A stretch of 64,000 bases of DNA from Acidithiobacillus sp. YTS05 (lineage in GTDB: Bacteria > Pseudomonadota > Gammaproteobacteria > Acidithiobacillales > Acidithiobacillaceae). The number at the start of each line of letters is the position of its first letter. The first letter of the stretch is position 1. Below are positions 9,742 through 17,232 of this stretch, in pieces. The DNA lies in NCBI RefSeq assembly GCF_024396695.1, contig NZ_CP094359.1:1116001-1180000 (forward strand), in the 5' to 3' direction. The notes under the pieces were generated by a model. It did not search any database and was not told where the DNA came from. It worked only from the letters and a program-made list of their open reading frames with translations. Both the position numbers and the translations under genes were made by a program.

Positions 9742-10566
9742 TCAGGCCACCAGCCTTTGTAAACCTTCTGCATAGACCACATCGGGTGTTCTGTCTCCCA
9801 GAGAGGAGTGCGGTCTTTCGGCATTATACCAGTCGAAGTAGGTCCTGAGGCCAGCTTTCAGCTCGGTTCCAGTTTCTGCTGGCCGTAGGTAGACGTGCTC
9901 GTATTTGACGGTGCGCCAAAGCCGTTCGACAAAGACGTTATCTAGGGCCCGGCCTTTGCCGTCCATACTGATTCGAATGCCGTGCTGGCGGAGTACAGAG
10001 AGGAAGGACTCCGCGGTGAACTGAGCGCCCTGATCCGTGTTGAAGATCTCGGGGGTGCCATAGCGGCGTATGGCCTCTTTCAGGGCCTCTACGCAGAAAC
10101 CCGCATCAAGACTGTTGGAAACCCGCCAGGACAACACCTTACGACTGAACCAGTCCACTACGGCTACGAGGTATTGAAATCCTCGTGCCATGGGCAGATA
10201 GGTCACATCCGCGGACCAGACCTGGTGGGGACGGTCCACCGTCACGCCACGCAACAGATAAGGATATTTTGGGTGCTGGGGGTGGGGCTTGCTGGTGTGT
10301 GGTCCGGGCGCCACCGCGGCAATGTCGAGGATACGCATGGCCCGGTGTACCGTTTTGCGGTTGACCACGACATTCTCCGCTTTCAGCATCCGATGGATCT
10401 GCCGCCTACCCATGAATGGAAAGGCGGTGTAGAGGCGATCGATCGCCCGCAACAGCCCGTCGCCCATCGGCCGAGGATGCGCGCGGTAATAGACCGTACT
10501 GCGGGGCACGCCCAAAAGAGCGCATTGCCGTTGCACAGAAACTGAGGTTTGGGCCCGGTCGATCAT
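9742..10566 (-). CDS. IS3-family OrfB transposase, copy 2
   Basis: This 274-residue integrase-core transposase is nearly identical to the one at 7091-7915, with the same D, D, E catalytic positions (VWSADVTYL, FNTDQGAQF, ERLWRTVKYE). It reads RAQTSVS where copy 1 has RAQTPVS. No stop or frameshift is visible, so it is probably functional. It overlaps its orfA by four bases. Confidence 0.95.
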   Translation of the reverse strand: MIDRAQTSVSVQRQCALLGVPRSTVYYRAHPRPMGDGLLRAIDRLYTAFPFMGRRQIHRMLKAENVVVNRKTVHRAMRILDIAAVAPGPHTSKPHPQHPKYPYLLRGVTVDRPHQVWSADVTYLPMARGFQYLVAVVDWFSRKVLSWRVSNSLDAGFCVEALKEAIRRYGTPEIFNTDQGAQFTAESFLSVLRQHGIRISMDGKGRALDNVFVERLWRTVKYEHVYLRPAETGTELKAGLRTYFDWYNAERPHSSLGDRTPDVVYAEGLQRLVA

Positions 10567-10868
10567 TTGGCGCCTTTCCCGATCCGGGGCATGAGACCGG
10601 GCCTGGAGGCTAAAAAATCGCGTTCCATCTCCAGCTGTCCGATCTTCCGATACAAAGCCTGCACGTCCATGGGCTCCTCGGTCTGGGACTTTCCCCGTTC
10701 AAAGGCCGTGGCCGCATGCTCCACCAGCTGCCGGCGCCAGGCATTGATCATGGTGGGATGTACCCTAAATTCTTGAGCCAGCTCGGCCATCGTCTTATCG
10801 CCCTGCAAAGCCGCCAGGGCTACCTGCGCCTTGAATTCCGGCTTGTACTGCTTGCGTTTTCCCTTCAT
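10563..10868 (-). CDS. IS3-family OrfA, copy 2
   Basis: 101 residues, starting at the ATG at 10868 that corresponds to the copy 1 start. It differs from copy 1 at a few positions: R for G in the helix-turn-helix (EFRVHPT), Q for R and M for V in the linker, and P for S near the end. The glycine-to-arginine change lies in the turn of the DNA-binding motif and could weaken binding; that is a guess from position only. Confidence 0.9.
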   Translation of the reverse strand: MKGKRKQYKPEFKAQVALAALQGDKTMAELAQEFRVHPTMINAWRRQLVEHAATAFERGKSQTEEPMDVQALYRKIGQLEMERDFLASRPGLMPRIGKGAK

Positions 10869-11496
10869 CCCTCGACTCCTTTCCTGAAGCCCAGAGCTTA
10901 ACCCCTTGTCCAACTTTCGGGGGCCACTTCAGGTATCTTGCTGACCGGCAAAGCTCGCTGTCGGCAGGTCTTCTGCGGTGGCCGAACTGCGTACCGCTAG
11001 GCTTACGTCCTCCCCGTATTGCTGCTGCAGCTTACGGTAGCCGGCAATGATCTCAGCGGCAAGGTCTTTGGGTAGACCGGCGCCATAGACGATTTCGCGT
11101 GCGCGCTTGCCGCGGCGCGCTAGGTCGCTGATGTCGTCGGGATCGAGATCATCTAGCGCGGCATGGAGCTTGTCCCACGCACCGGCGGCATCCAGCATGT
11201 AGCGATAGGCCTCAGCGGTGATGGCAAAACCGTTGGGTATACGCACGCCCTCCTTGCTCAGCTTACGGTACATCTCGCCGAGCGATGCATTCTTGCCGCC
11301 GACCAGCGGTACGTCCTGGATACCGAGTTGATCGAAAAATTGGATGAAGCGACTTGTTTCCATTGTGTCCTCCTCATGAGAGCTGGGTCTCCCTGCCGCA
11401 GTTAAGGCACCTGATGCAGATATTCGGATGCGAACAACGTTTTTAGTGTAGACTGTTCCCTCGGTAGGGGCAAAGTTGCCTCTTTTACGGACATGC

Positions 11497-12413
11497 CTAT
11501 GAACCATTCTCAGCCGACAGTCGGACAGGTGTATGTTCCATACACGCATTGAGCAGACGCAGTGGGAGCTCTGGCTCCCAAAAGCGCCGGTTGAAGCGGT
11601 AGACGAACTCGTCCAGGTACTCTTGCAGGTATTTTCCCGTGACTCCGTGATAAGTGCCCAGCAAATAGGCCTTGAGATTGCCGATGGCGATGTGCACCCA
11701 GGGCAACCATTCATCTACCAACTCGGCTGGCGTCACACGGCCTTCATGTTGCTGTGTTTCTCCCAGAACCCGCAGGGCTACGAGGCCATCCGTGCGGGTC
11801 GGTTGCTGCGGGAGCAGATGGCGTTTCACGAACTGGCGGATATTTTCACCGGACACCGAAGAGGCCGTCTCCATGGCGATAAAACCCGCCTTTTTACCAC
11901 GACTTTCGACGGCCACCAGGACAGGAGTCTTTCCCTCCGCGCCCCGACCACACTTGCCTCCAGACCTTCTTCCGCCGACGAACGCATCGTCGACCTCTAC
12001 CAAACCACTCAAGCGATAGATACTGTCCCGGTCGGCCATGGCGTGGCGCATCTTGCGCAGCATGCGGTGTGCGGTGATCCAGGAAACTCCGATCTGCTTG
12101 GACAAGCGCAGGGCCGATATCCCGCCCTTATCGCAGGCCATCAGATAGATGGCCAGAAACCACTGCACCAGAGGCAAATTGGTCGAGTGAAAGAGCGTGC
12201 CGGCGGTCACCGAGGTCTGATCACCGAGGTCTGATGTCGACAACATCCACACTGGTAGACTTTGCGGGCAGCTACCCACTGACCATGATCATGGCCACAT
12301 TTCGGGCATTGAAAGCCATTGGGCCATCGCTGTTGCTTCAGAGCTTCCGCGCAGGCCTCTTCTGTACCAAACCGTTCTTGCCACCGCAGCAAATTCATCG
12401 CTTCGGCTTTCAC
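11497..12413 (-). pseudogene. IS1595-family transposase, frameshifted by a 14-bp duplication
   Basis: The N-terminal part (12413-12207) has the zinc-ribbon CPKCGHDH...YQCGCCRHQTS of IS1595 transposases. The rest is in another frame: FLAIYLMACDKGGISALRLS, a catalytic-region VEVDDAFVGGRR, and the terminal YLDEFVYRFNRRFWEP. At the junction a 14-base unit is tandemly duplicated (12207-12235); removing one copy joins CCRHQTSV to TAGTLFHSTNLPL in one frame of about 300 residues. The element is therefore recently broken, with all its parts present. Its terminal repeats could not be fixed by eye. Confidence 0.9.
12207..12235. repeat. Exact 14-bp tandem duplication inside the IS1595 transposase
   Basis: CACCGAGGTCTGAT is repeated directly at 12208-12221 and 12222-12235; one further base at 12207 also keeps the period. 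The duplication shifts the reading frame between the zinc ribbon and the catalytic domain. It has the same length and arrangement as the duplication at 5043-5070, but the sequence is unrelated. Confidence 0.98.
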
Positions 12414-12560
12414 CTTATCACCTCTAACTCTATGACGGACAAGGCATTAGGCATTGCGTTCTGGGAATAGTTCAGAGGCATGTTTACGGATTAGCCGGGA
12501 GCGCACAGACAAAGTGCTGCTAATCTTCCTTGGTGGATTGGGTGCTATTAGGAGGGGGAA

Positions 12561-12989
12561 ATGTTTCAGAAAATCATATTGGCGGCAGACGGGAGCGCTG
12601 CCTCCGAACCAGCGGTGCAACAGGCCTTCCAGCTGGCACGGGCTGCTGGATGCCGCCTACACGTGTTGACAGTGGTGGATATCTTCGGGGCCTATTTTGC
12701 TACGCCAGAGTCTATCAAACTCCTTCTGGAAGAGGGGGGCAAGCTGCTGCTTAACCTTCAAGAACAGGGAGCAGAGCTCGGCGTGCCGGTAGAGACCCAC
12801 TTGCTAGAAACCGATGTAGGAGACAAGCGGATCAGCGAGTTGATCGTTGCCGAAGCAGACCATCTTGGCGCCGATCTCATCGTTTTGGGCAGCCACGGTT
12901 GGCGCGGCGTACGCCAGTGGATTATGGGGAGCGTCGCCGCAGGCGTCTGTCAGTCGGCTCACTGCTCCGTTCTGGTCGCACGAGACTGA
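12561..12989 (+). CDS. Universal stress protein, UspA family
   Basis: This 142-residue UspA-fold protein has an N-terminal strand and loop KIILAADGSAASEPA and the ATP-binding motif near the C-terminus (GSHGWRGVRQWIMGSVA, i.e. G-2X-G-9X-G-S), so it is of the ATP-binding subclass. Such proteins aid survival under stress in the cytosol by mechanisms that vary. A strong GGAGGGGG precedes the ATG. The next gene starts three bases after its stop, so the two are probably cotranscribed. Confidence 0.93.
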   Translation: MFQKIILAADGSAASEPAVQQAFQLARAAGCRLHVLTVVDIFGAYFATPESIKLLLEEGGKLLLNLQEQGAELGVPVETHLLETDVGDKRISELIVAEADHLGADLIVLGSHGWRGVRQWIMGSVAAGVCQSAHCSVLVARD

Positions 12990-12992
12990 CGC

Positions 12993-14528
12993 TTGGCAAC
13001 AAACCCCGGGCAGGCCGGAGCACAGGCAGACGACCTCCCGGCTCCCCATCTTCTAGCCATTACCGTCGCGGTAATGACCGCCATCATCCTAAATGTCCTT
13101 GATATCACCATCGTCAATGTGGCGCTGCCACACATGGAGGGTTCCCTCCATGCCAACAATAACCAGATTACCTGGGCCTTGACCACCTATATGCTAGCCA
13201 TGGTCATCGTAACGCCTCTTACCGGTCTACTGGTGGAGCATTTGGGTCAACGCCGGTTAATCCTTTTGAGTGTGGCAGGTTTCTTAGTGTGCTCGGCCCT
13301 GAGCGGCCAATCTCATGACTTACTAGAAATCGTTCTCTGGCGTTTTTTGCAAGGCGTTTTTGGGGCCTCCCTCGTCCCTGTTGGCCAGTCGATTCTCGTC
13401 GAAAGTTACCCGCGTGCACGCCGCAGTATTGCCATGTCGACCCTGGGAATGGGGACGATGCTCGGGCCCATCGTCGGTCCCGTGCTGGGTGGCTACCTCA
13501 CCGAGGATCTCTCTTGGCGCTGGTGTTTCTACGTGAATCTGCCTGTTGGGATCATTGCCCTAATAATGTTATTTTTCTACGCTCCCGACTTTGGTCGCAG
13601 CGACCGACCTAAACGCATCGATTTAGTGGGTTTGCTCTGGATGACCCTGGGCCTTGGTGGATTGCAACTCATCCTGAGTCTCGGTGATCAGGATGATTGG
13701 TTCAGCTCTCGCTTCATCGTAATGATCGCGGTGGTAACTGGACTGGGATTTTTTCTTTTTGTCCTGCGCTGCTTTTCGGTGGAAAACCCAGTGGTCAACT
13801 TGCGTCTCTTGGCCGACCGCTCTTTGTCTTTAGGAAGTTTGGGCATCGGCCTCTTTGGGTTAGCACTCTACGGTACCATGGTAGTGCTGCCATTTTATTT
13901 GCAGAATTATATGGGTTACGAACCTCAGCTCGCGGGCTTGGTCATGGCCCCTCAGGGCGTAGGTTCTTGGATTTCCATGTGGGCAGCGGGACGACTGCTC
14001 AACCGCGGTGCGAATCCGCGTCTCATGATCCTAGCAGGAGTAGCCCTGGGAAGCATTGGAACCTGGATCAGCCTACAGTATAACTTGGAAATCAGCCCAG
14101 CCTGGATCATCTGGCCGGGAGTGATACGCGGCCTTGGCTTTGGTTTCATCTCCATCCCTCTCTTCACTCTTGCCTTTGCGACCCTTAGCAAAACAGACAC
14201 ACCAGCCGGCTCAGGGATCTTTAACCTCATGCGCAATCTCGGTGGGTCCATTGGAATCGCCGTTGTTTCCACCGTTCTTACGGAAGAGGGGCAAGTCGCC
14301 TGGAACCAGATGGGCGGTCACATCAATCCCTTCGCTCCACCCCTATGGGATACTTTGGCCGCTGCTGGCTTTTCACCTGGGCCGCAGACATGGCAAGTGT
14401 TGGGGATGGAGTTGGAGCGCCACGCCGCTATGCGCGGAATCCTCGACGGTTTCGTGTTTTTATTATTCACTTTTTTGTCGATATTGGTCATCGTACTCTT
14501 TATGCACAAGTCAGAAAAGAGAAAATAG
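12993..14528 (+). CDS. DHA2-family (EmrB/QacA type) MFS drug exporter
   Basis: This 511-residue inner-membrane protein of about 14 membrane segments begins its first one at residue ~24 with the DHA2 signature LNVLDITIVNVALP. Motif C-like text follows (GTMLGPIVGPVLGGYL). Known members export drugs or toxic organic ions in exchange for protons. No membrane-fusion (EmrA) partner is adjacent, so its substrate is open. The start is a TTG three bases after the uspA stop; an in-frame ATG inside the first membrane segment would be too late. Linkage to uspA suggests a stress role. Confidence 0.88.
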   Translation: MATNPGQAGAQADDLPAPHLLAITVAVMTAIILNVLDITIVNVALPHMEGSLHANNNQITWALTTYMLAMVIVTPLTGLLVEHLGQRRLILLSVAGFLVCSALSGQSHDLLEIVLWRFLQGVFGASLVPVGQSILVESYPRARRSIAMSTLGMGTMLGPIVGPVLGGYLTEDLSWRWCFYVNLPVGIIALIMLFFYAPDFGRSDRPKRIDLVGLLWMTLGLGGLQLILSLGDQDDWFSSRFIVMIAVVTGLGFFLFVLRCFSVENPVVNLRLLADRSLSLGSLGIGLFGLALYGTMVVLPFYLQNYMGYEPQLAGLVMAPQGVGSWISMWAAGRLLNRGANPRLMILAGVALGSIGTWISLQYNLEISPAWIIWPGVIRGLGFGFISIPLFTLAFATLSKTDTPAGSGIFNLMRNLGGSIGIAVVSTVLTEEGQVAWNQMGGHINPFAPPLWDTLAAAGFSPGPQTWQVLGMELERHAAMRGILDGFVFLLFTFLSILVIVLFMHKSEKRK

Positions 14529-14648
14529 CCTATGCACATTTACTTCAGATAATAATAACTTTTATGTAATTTTCAGGTTCTCACAACCACTCAATGAACC
14601 AAAGCTTCGGTTGTGGAGTGGAGCAGAAGCATTCTATAGATTTTTATT

Positions 14649-15398
14649 TCAAAAGAACCATAGCCGTATTGCCATAAGAATAATCACCAGGGTAATGACG
14701 ACCTTAATCCACTTTTCCCCATTGGAACTTAAGGTAAGGCGGCTGGAAAGCTGAGCCCCTACTAATGATCCGGCGGCAACACAGCCACCCAATAGCCAAT
14801 CCACCTCGTGAAGAAAAGCAAATACCAATAAAACTGGAAGGGTATAAATAGCAATAATAAACGTTTTGTGCGCATTAATGCCTGCCAAGCTAACCGATAG
14901 AAAGGGACGAAGTACGAAAATGAAAAGAAAGCCGATACCGGCTTGCACAAAACCGCCATAAAATCCCAGGATCAGCATGGATGGATAGAGGAAATAAGGA
15001 TGTTTCTGAGGAAACCGTTGCAAGTAGCGATAACGGGATTTCGGAAGATATAAGGTAACCCCACTAAAAAGAAGCACCAACACCAAAATCTTCTGAAAAA
15101 GGACGCCTCCCAGATGGATACTGGACCAGGCACCGATGATGGCTCCTGGTAGTGTCCAAAGGGCAAGCTTGCCAGCAAAACGAGGTTCCATCAATCCGTT
15201 TTTCAGGAAGTTCCGGCTAGCCAGGATGTTGGCTAAAAGAATGCCTATGCGGTTACTACCATTTGCCATACCTGGACTAAGACCAGTGAAGATCAATAGT
15301 GGTAGAGTTAGAGCCGATCCAGCACCGGCGAGTACATTGACGAAGCCAGCGACCAGCCCCCCTCCAAACAGCAAAGGATATACCCACCAGTGATGCAT
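14649..15398 (-). CDS. TauE/SafE-family (DUF81) anion exporter
   Basis: This 249-residue integral membrane protein of the TauE/SafE family begins with GGGLVAGFVNVLAGAGSAL; a second-half repeat (LGFYGGFVQAGIGFLFIF) shows the usual internal duplication. About 8 membrane segments are visible. Members export sulfite, sulfonates or other small anions. In a sulfur-oxidising host sulfite export would make sense, but nothing in the sequence fixes the substrate. It is convergent with the drug exporter and appears to be a single-gene unit. Confidence 0.88.
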   Translation of the reverse strand: MHHWWVYPLLFGGGLVAGFVNVLAGAGSALTLPLLIFTGLSPGMANGSNRIGILLANILASRNFLKNGLMEPRFAGKLALWTLPGAIIGAWSSIHLGGVLFQKILVLVLLFSGVTLYLPKSRYRYLQRFPQKHPYFLYPSMLILGFYGGFVQAGIGFLFIFVLRPFLSVSLAGINAHKTFIIAIYTLPVLLVFAFLHEVDWLLGGCVAAGSLVGAQLSSRLTLSSNGEKWIKVVITLVIILMAIRLWFF

Positions 15399-15771
15399 AT
15401 GTTTTCCTCACGGCACAAGTGACATCCACTACAATTCGGCATAACATATTCGAAAATACAAGACCACTTTGGTTGGGACCGAAGCGCCCGCTTTCGTTTA
15501 AGTCGTCCGCCACATAAGCACCACTAATTTTGGTAAAGACATTTAAGGTGTGCTGGTCTATAAACTCTTTTCATGGAGCATGTCAGCTTTCTATCGACCC
15601 TGAAGATACGATAGCACGATCGAAGCTAGCTCGCAGGTTTGCAGAGGCATGTTTCTTGATTAGAAATGCCTCCATGGTGCAATGCCGTTACTCCAAAAAG
15701 GAAAGAGGTGGAACTGCGCAGAAGCAATATTCTTTTCAATGTGGTAGAGCATCGTTTCCTCCATGCCATAG
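15399..15771. other. Intergenic stretch, no gene seen
   Basis: 373 bases lie between the TauE gene start and the end of the amino-acid permease. Short open frames here lack family likeness and good ribosome sites. It must hold the promoter of the TauE gene; no specific element was recognised. Confidence 0.5.
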
Positions 15772-17205
15772 TCAAGCTTTGGTCCGCCGAAAGCGGTATA
15801 GGCCGTGGGGAATCAGAACCATTATGATTAAAGCCCCTACCATAATTGGCGCATAGATTATCTCGGCAATATGTGCAGGGGGGATCATCCCGATGAAGAG
15901 GCAGGCAAGAGAGGTTGCAAAACCGATCCCAGCAACTATCCAAAGACCCCAGTTACGTCCGCCCGGAATCCGATACGGGCGAGGAATATGTGGCTGGGTA
16001 TAGCGTAGGCGTATGGCTGCGCTGAACAACAACAAGTACATAAAACAATATAGAACTACGGCGAGAGAAGTCAGGAACAAAAATGCGGAGGTTACGGAAG
16101 GCATTACCAGTATCAGTAACGCTACCGCGCTCATGAAGAGTGCCTGAAGGAAAAGTAGGTTTCGAGGTACACCATACTGATTGGAATTTTGTAGAAAGGC
16201 GGGAAAAATACCGCTTTGAGAAGCGGCCCAGATCCCTTTGATAGGCCCAAGTATCCAAGTGCTGACCTGGCCGGCAGCGCCAAGTGCAACGAGGATTGCG
16301 GCAATTGGCAACAATTCTCCCAGATGCCAAGTAGGGAAAAGATGTTGAATGGCCTGTATAGTACCGGACACCATATCCATCTGCCTGACGGGAAGCACGA
16401 CAGCGATGGCCAGGCCTCCTAACAAGGTTACGACAAAGCCAAGTATTGCCGCGGAAAATACGGCAATTGGGTAGTTGTGTCGTACATTTGTGACCTCGCG
16501 GGCATGTCCGGCAGATACTTCAATGCCAGTGACACCAAAAATAAAGCTGAGAAAAAAAAGCAGATGATCCTCTGGGTTTTGTATTGGCAACCAGTTGTCC
16601 AGGGTGAGCGATAGATTCAGGTGAATGGGATAGCCCTGAATAACATAGATGATAGCCATAATGATGAGGACTGCGCTGGGAAGCAGAACGCCGGAACTTA
16701 GGCAAACCGTAGATATCATTCCAGAGGCTTTCGTGCCGCGCAAATTGGCTGCGGTGGCAATCCAGTATACAACGAGAATGACGGCCACGATGAAATAACG
16801 ATTACTGGCAAGTTGGGGAGCAAAAGCGTAACTCAGGGTAGCGGCTATAAGGGCTAGAATTGACGCGATTCCAAATATGCTTTGCGTCCACTGCAACCAC
16901 ACTGCGGTAAATCCCCATGCTGTCCCATAGGCCTCTTCTACCCAATGGAAGACGCCGTTCTTCGGCCAGGTAGTGGCAAGCTCTGCCGCAACCAGGGCGA
17001 TAGGGATGAGAAACGCAAACACCGTGACCACGTTGAAGAAAACCATCTGCAAGCCGGTTGCAGCCATCATGGGCAGACTTCGCAGGGTAAAAAACAGCGC
17101 TGCCGTCATCATGGTGAGGGTGACCACTCCCAGGTATTGGCCCTTGACAGGGATGGCGGGAGTGCTCGTGTGGGCGGGAAGTGATTGAGATTTTGGATTA
17201 GCCAA
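15772..17205 (-). CDS. APC-family amino-acid permease (GadC-like antiporter group)
   Basis: This 477-residue, roughly 12-segment inner-membrane transporter of the amino acid-polyamine-organocation superfamily has TLRSLPMMAATGLQ in segment 1 and AELATTWPKNGVFHWVEEAYG after segment 2, close to glutamate:GABA antiporters. GadC-type carriers take part in acid resistance by exchanging an amino acid for its decarboxylated product, but no decarboxylase gene is nearby. It starts at a TTG (17205) with AAGGAG seven bases before it and lies 27 bases downstream of the H+-ATPase stop, so the pair is likely one operon. An acid-stress role is inferred. Confidence 0.85.
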   Translation of the reverse strand: MANPKSQSLPAHTSTPAIPVKGQYLGVVTLTMMTAALFFTLRSLPMMAATGLQMVFFNVVTVFAFLIPIALVAAELATTWPKNGVFHWVEEAYGTAWGFTAVWLQWTQSIFGIASILALIAATLSYAFAPQLASNRYFIVAVILVVYWIATAANLRGTKASGMISTVCLSSGVLLPSAVLIIMAIIYVIQGYPIHLNLSLTLDNWLPIQNPEDHLLFFLSFIFGVTGIEVSAGHAREVTNVRHNYPIAVFSAAILGFVVTLLGGLAIAVVLPVRQMDMVSGTIQAIQHLFPTWHLGELLPIAAILVALGAAGQVSTWILGPIKGIWAASQSGIFPAFLQNSNQYGVPRNLLFLQALFMSAVALLILVMPSVTSAFLFLTSLAVVLYCFMYLLLFSAAIRLRYTQPHIPRPYRIPGGRNWGLWIVAGIGFATSLACLFIGMIPPAHIAEIIYAPIMVGALIIMVLIPHGLYRFRRTKA

Positions 17206-17232
17206 AGAAAAACTCCTTCACTTTAGAGTGGC

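Larger units (their letters stand above)
9674..10931 (-). mobile_element. IS3-family insertion sequence, copy 2 (1258 bp), reverse orientation
   Basis: It has the same length and the same terminal repeats as copy 1. The target duplication is 3 bp (GGT on the plus strand at 9671-9673 and 10932-10934). It lies in the N-terminal part of ppsA in the same direction as that gene. Only a handful of substitutions separate the two copies, pointing to recent transposition. The pair flanks 1.69 kb of ppsA as inverted repeats. Confidence 0.95.
6424..11363 (-). pseudogene. ppsA: Phosphoenolpyruvate synthase, split by two insertion sequences and one stop codon
   Basis: PEP synthase makes phosphoenolpyruvate from pyruvate and ATP. 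Three collinear pieces remain. The N-terminus at 11363-10932 starts METSRF after GAGGAGG and contains LVGGKNASLGEM. The middle at 9673-7984 has the phospho-histidine motif GGRTCHAAI. The C-terminus at 6725-6424 has the catalytic GLCGQAPSD cysteine motif. The pieces join exactly when the two 1258-bp elements and one copy of each 3-bp target duplication are removed (GQQDTYLNI and SNDLTQLTLGVD). In addition, TGA at 8392-8390 stands where homologues have tryptophan (AAF-stop-PKPVVVR, normally AAFWPKP). No active enzyme can be made. Confidence 0.95.

Noticed and set aside
10929..11714. An open frame of 261 codons covering the ppsA N-terminus with an upstream extension
   Set aside because: The part before METSRF lies antisense to the IS1595 transposase and a non-coding gap and has no family likeness; GAGGAGG marks the ATG at 11363 as the true start.
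11406..12480. Terminal inverted repeats for the IS1595 element (ACGGACATGCC and ACGGACAAGGC)
   Set aside because: The two matches are in direct, not inverted, orientation, so the element ends could not be assigned.
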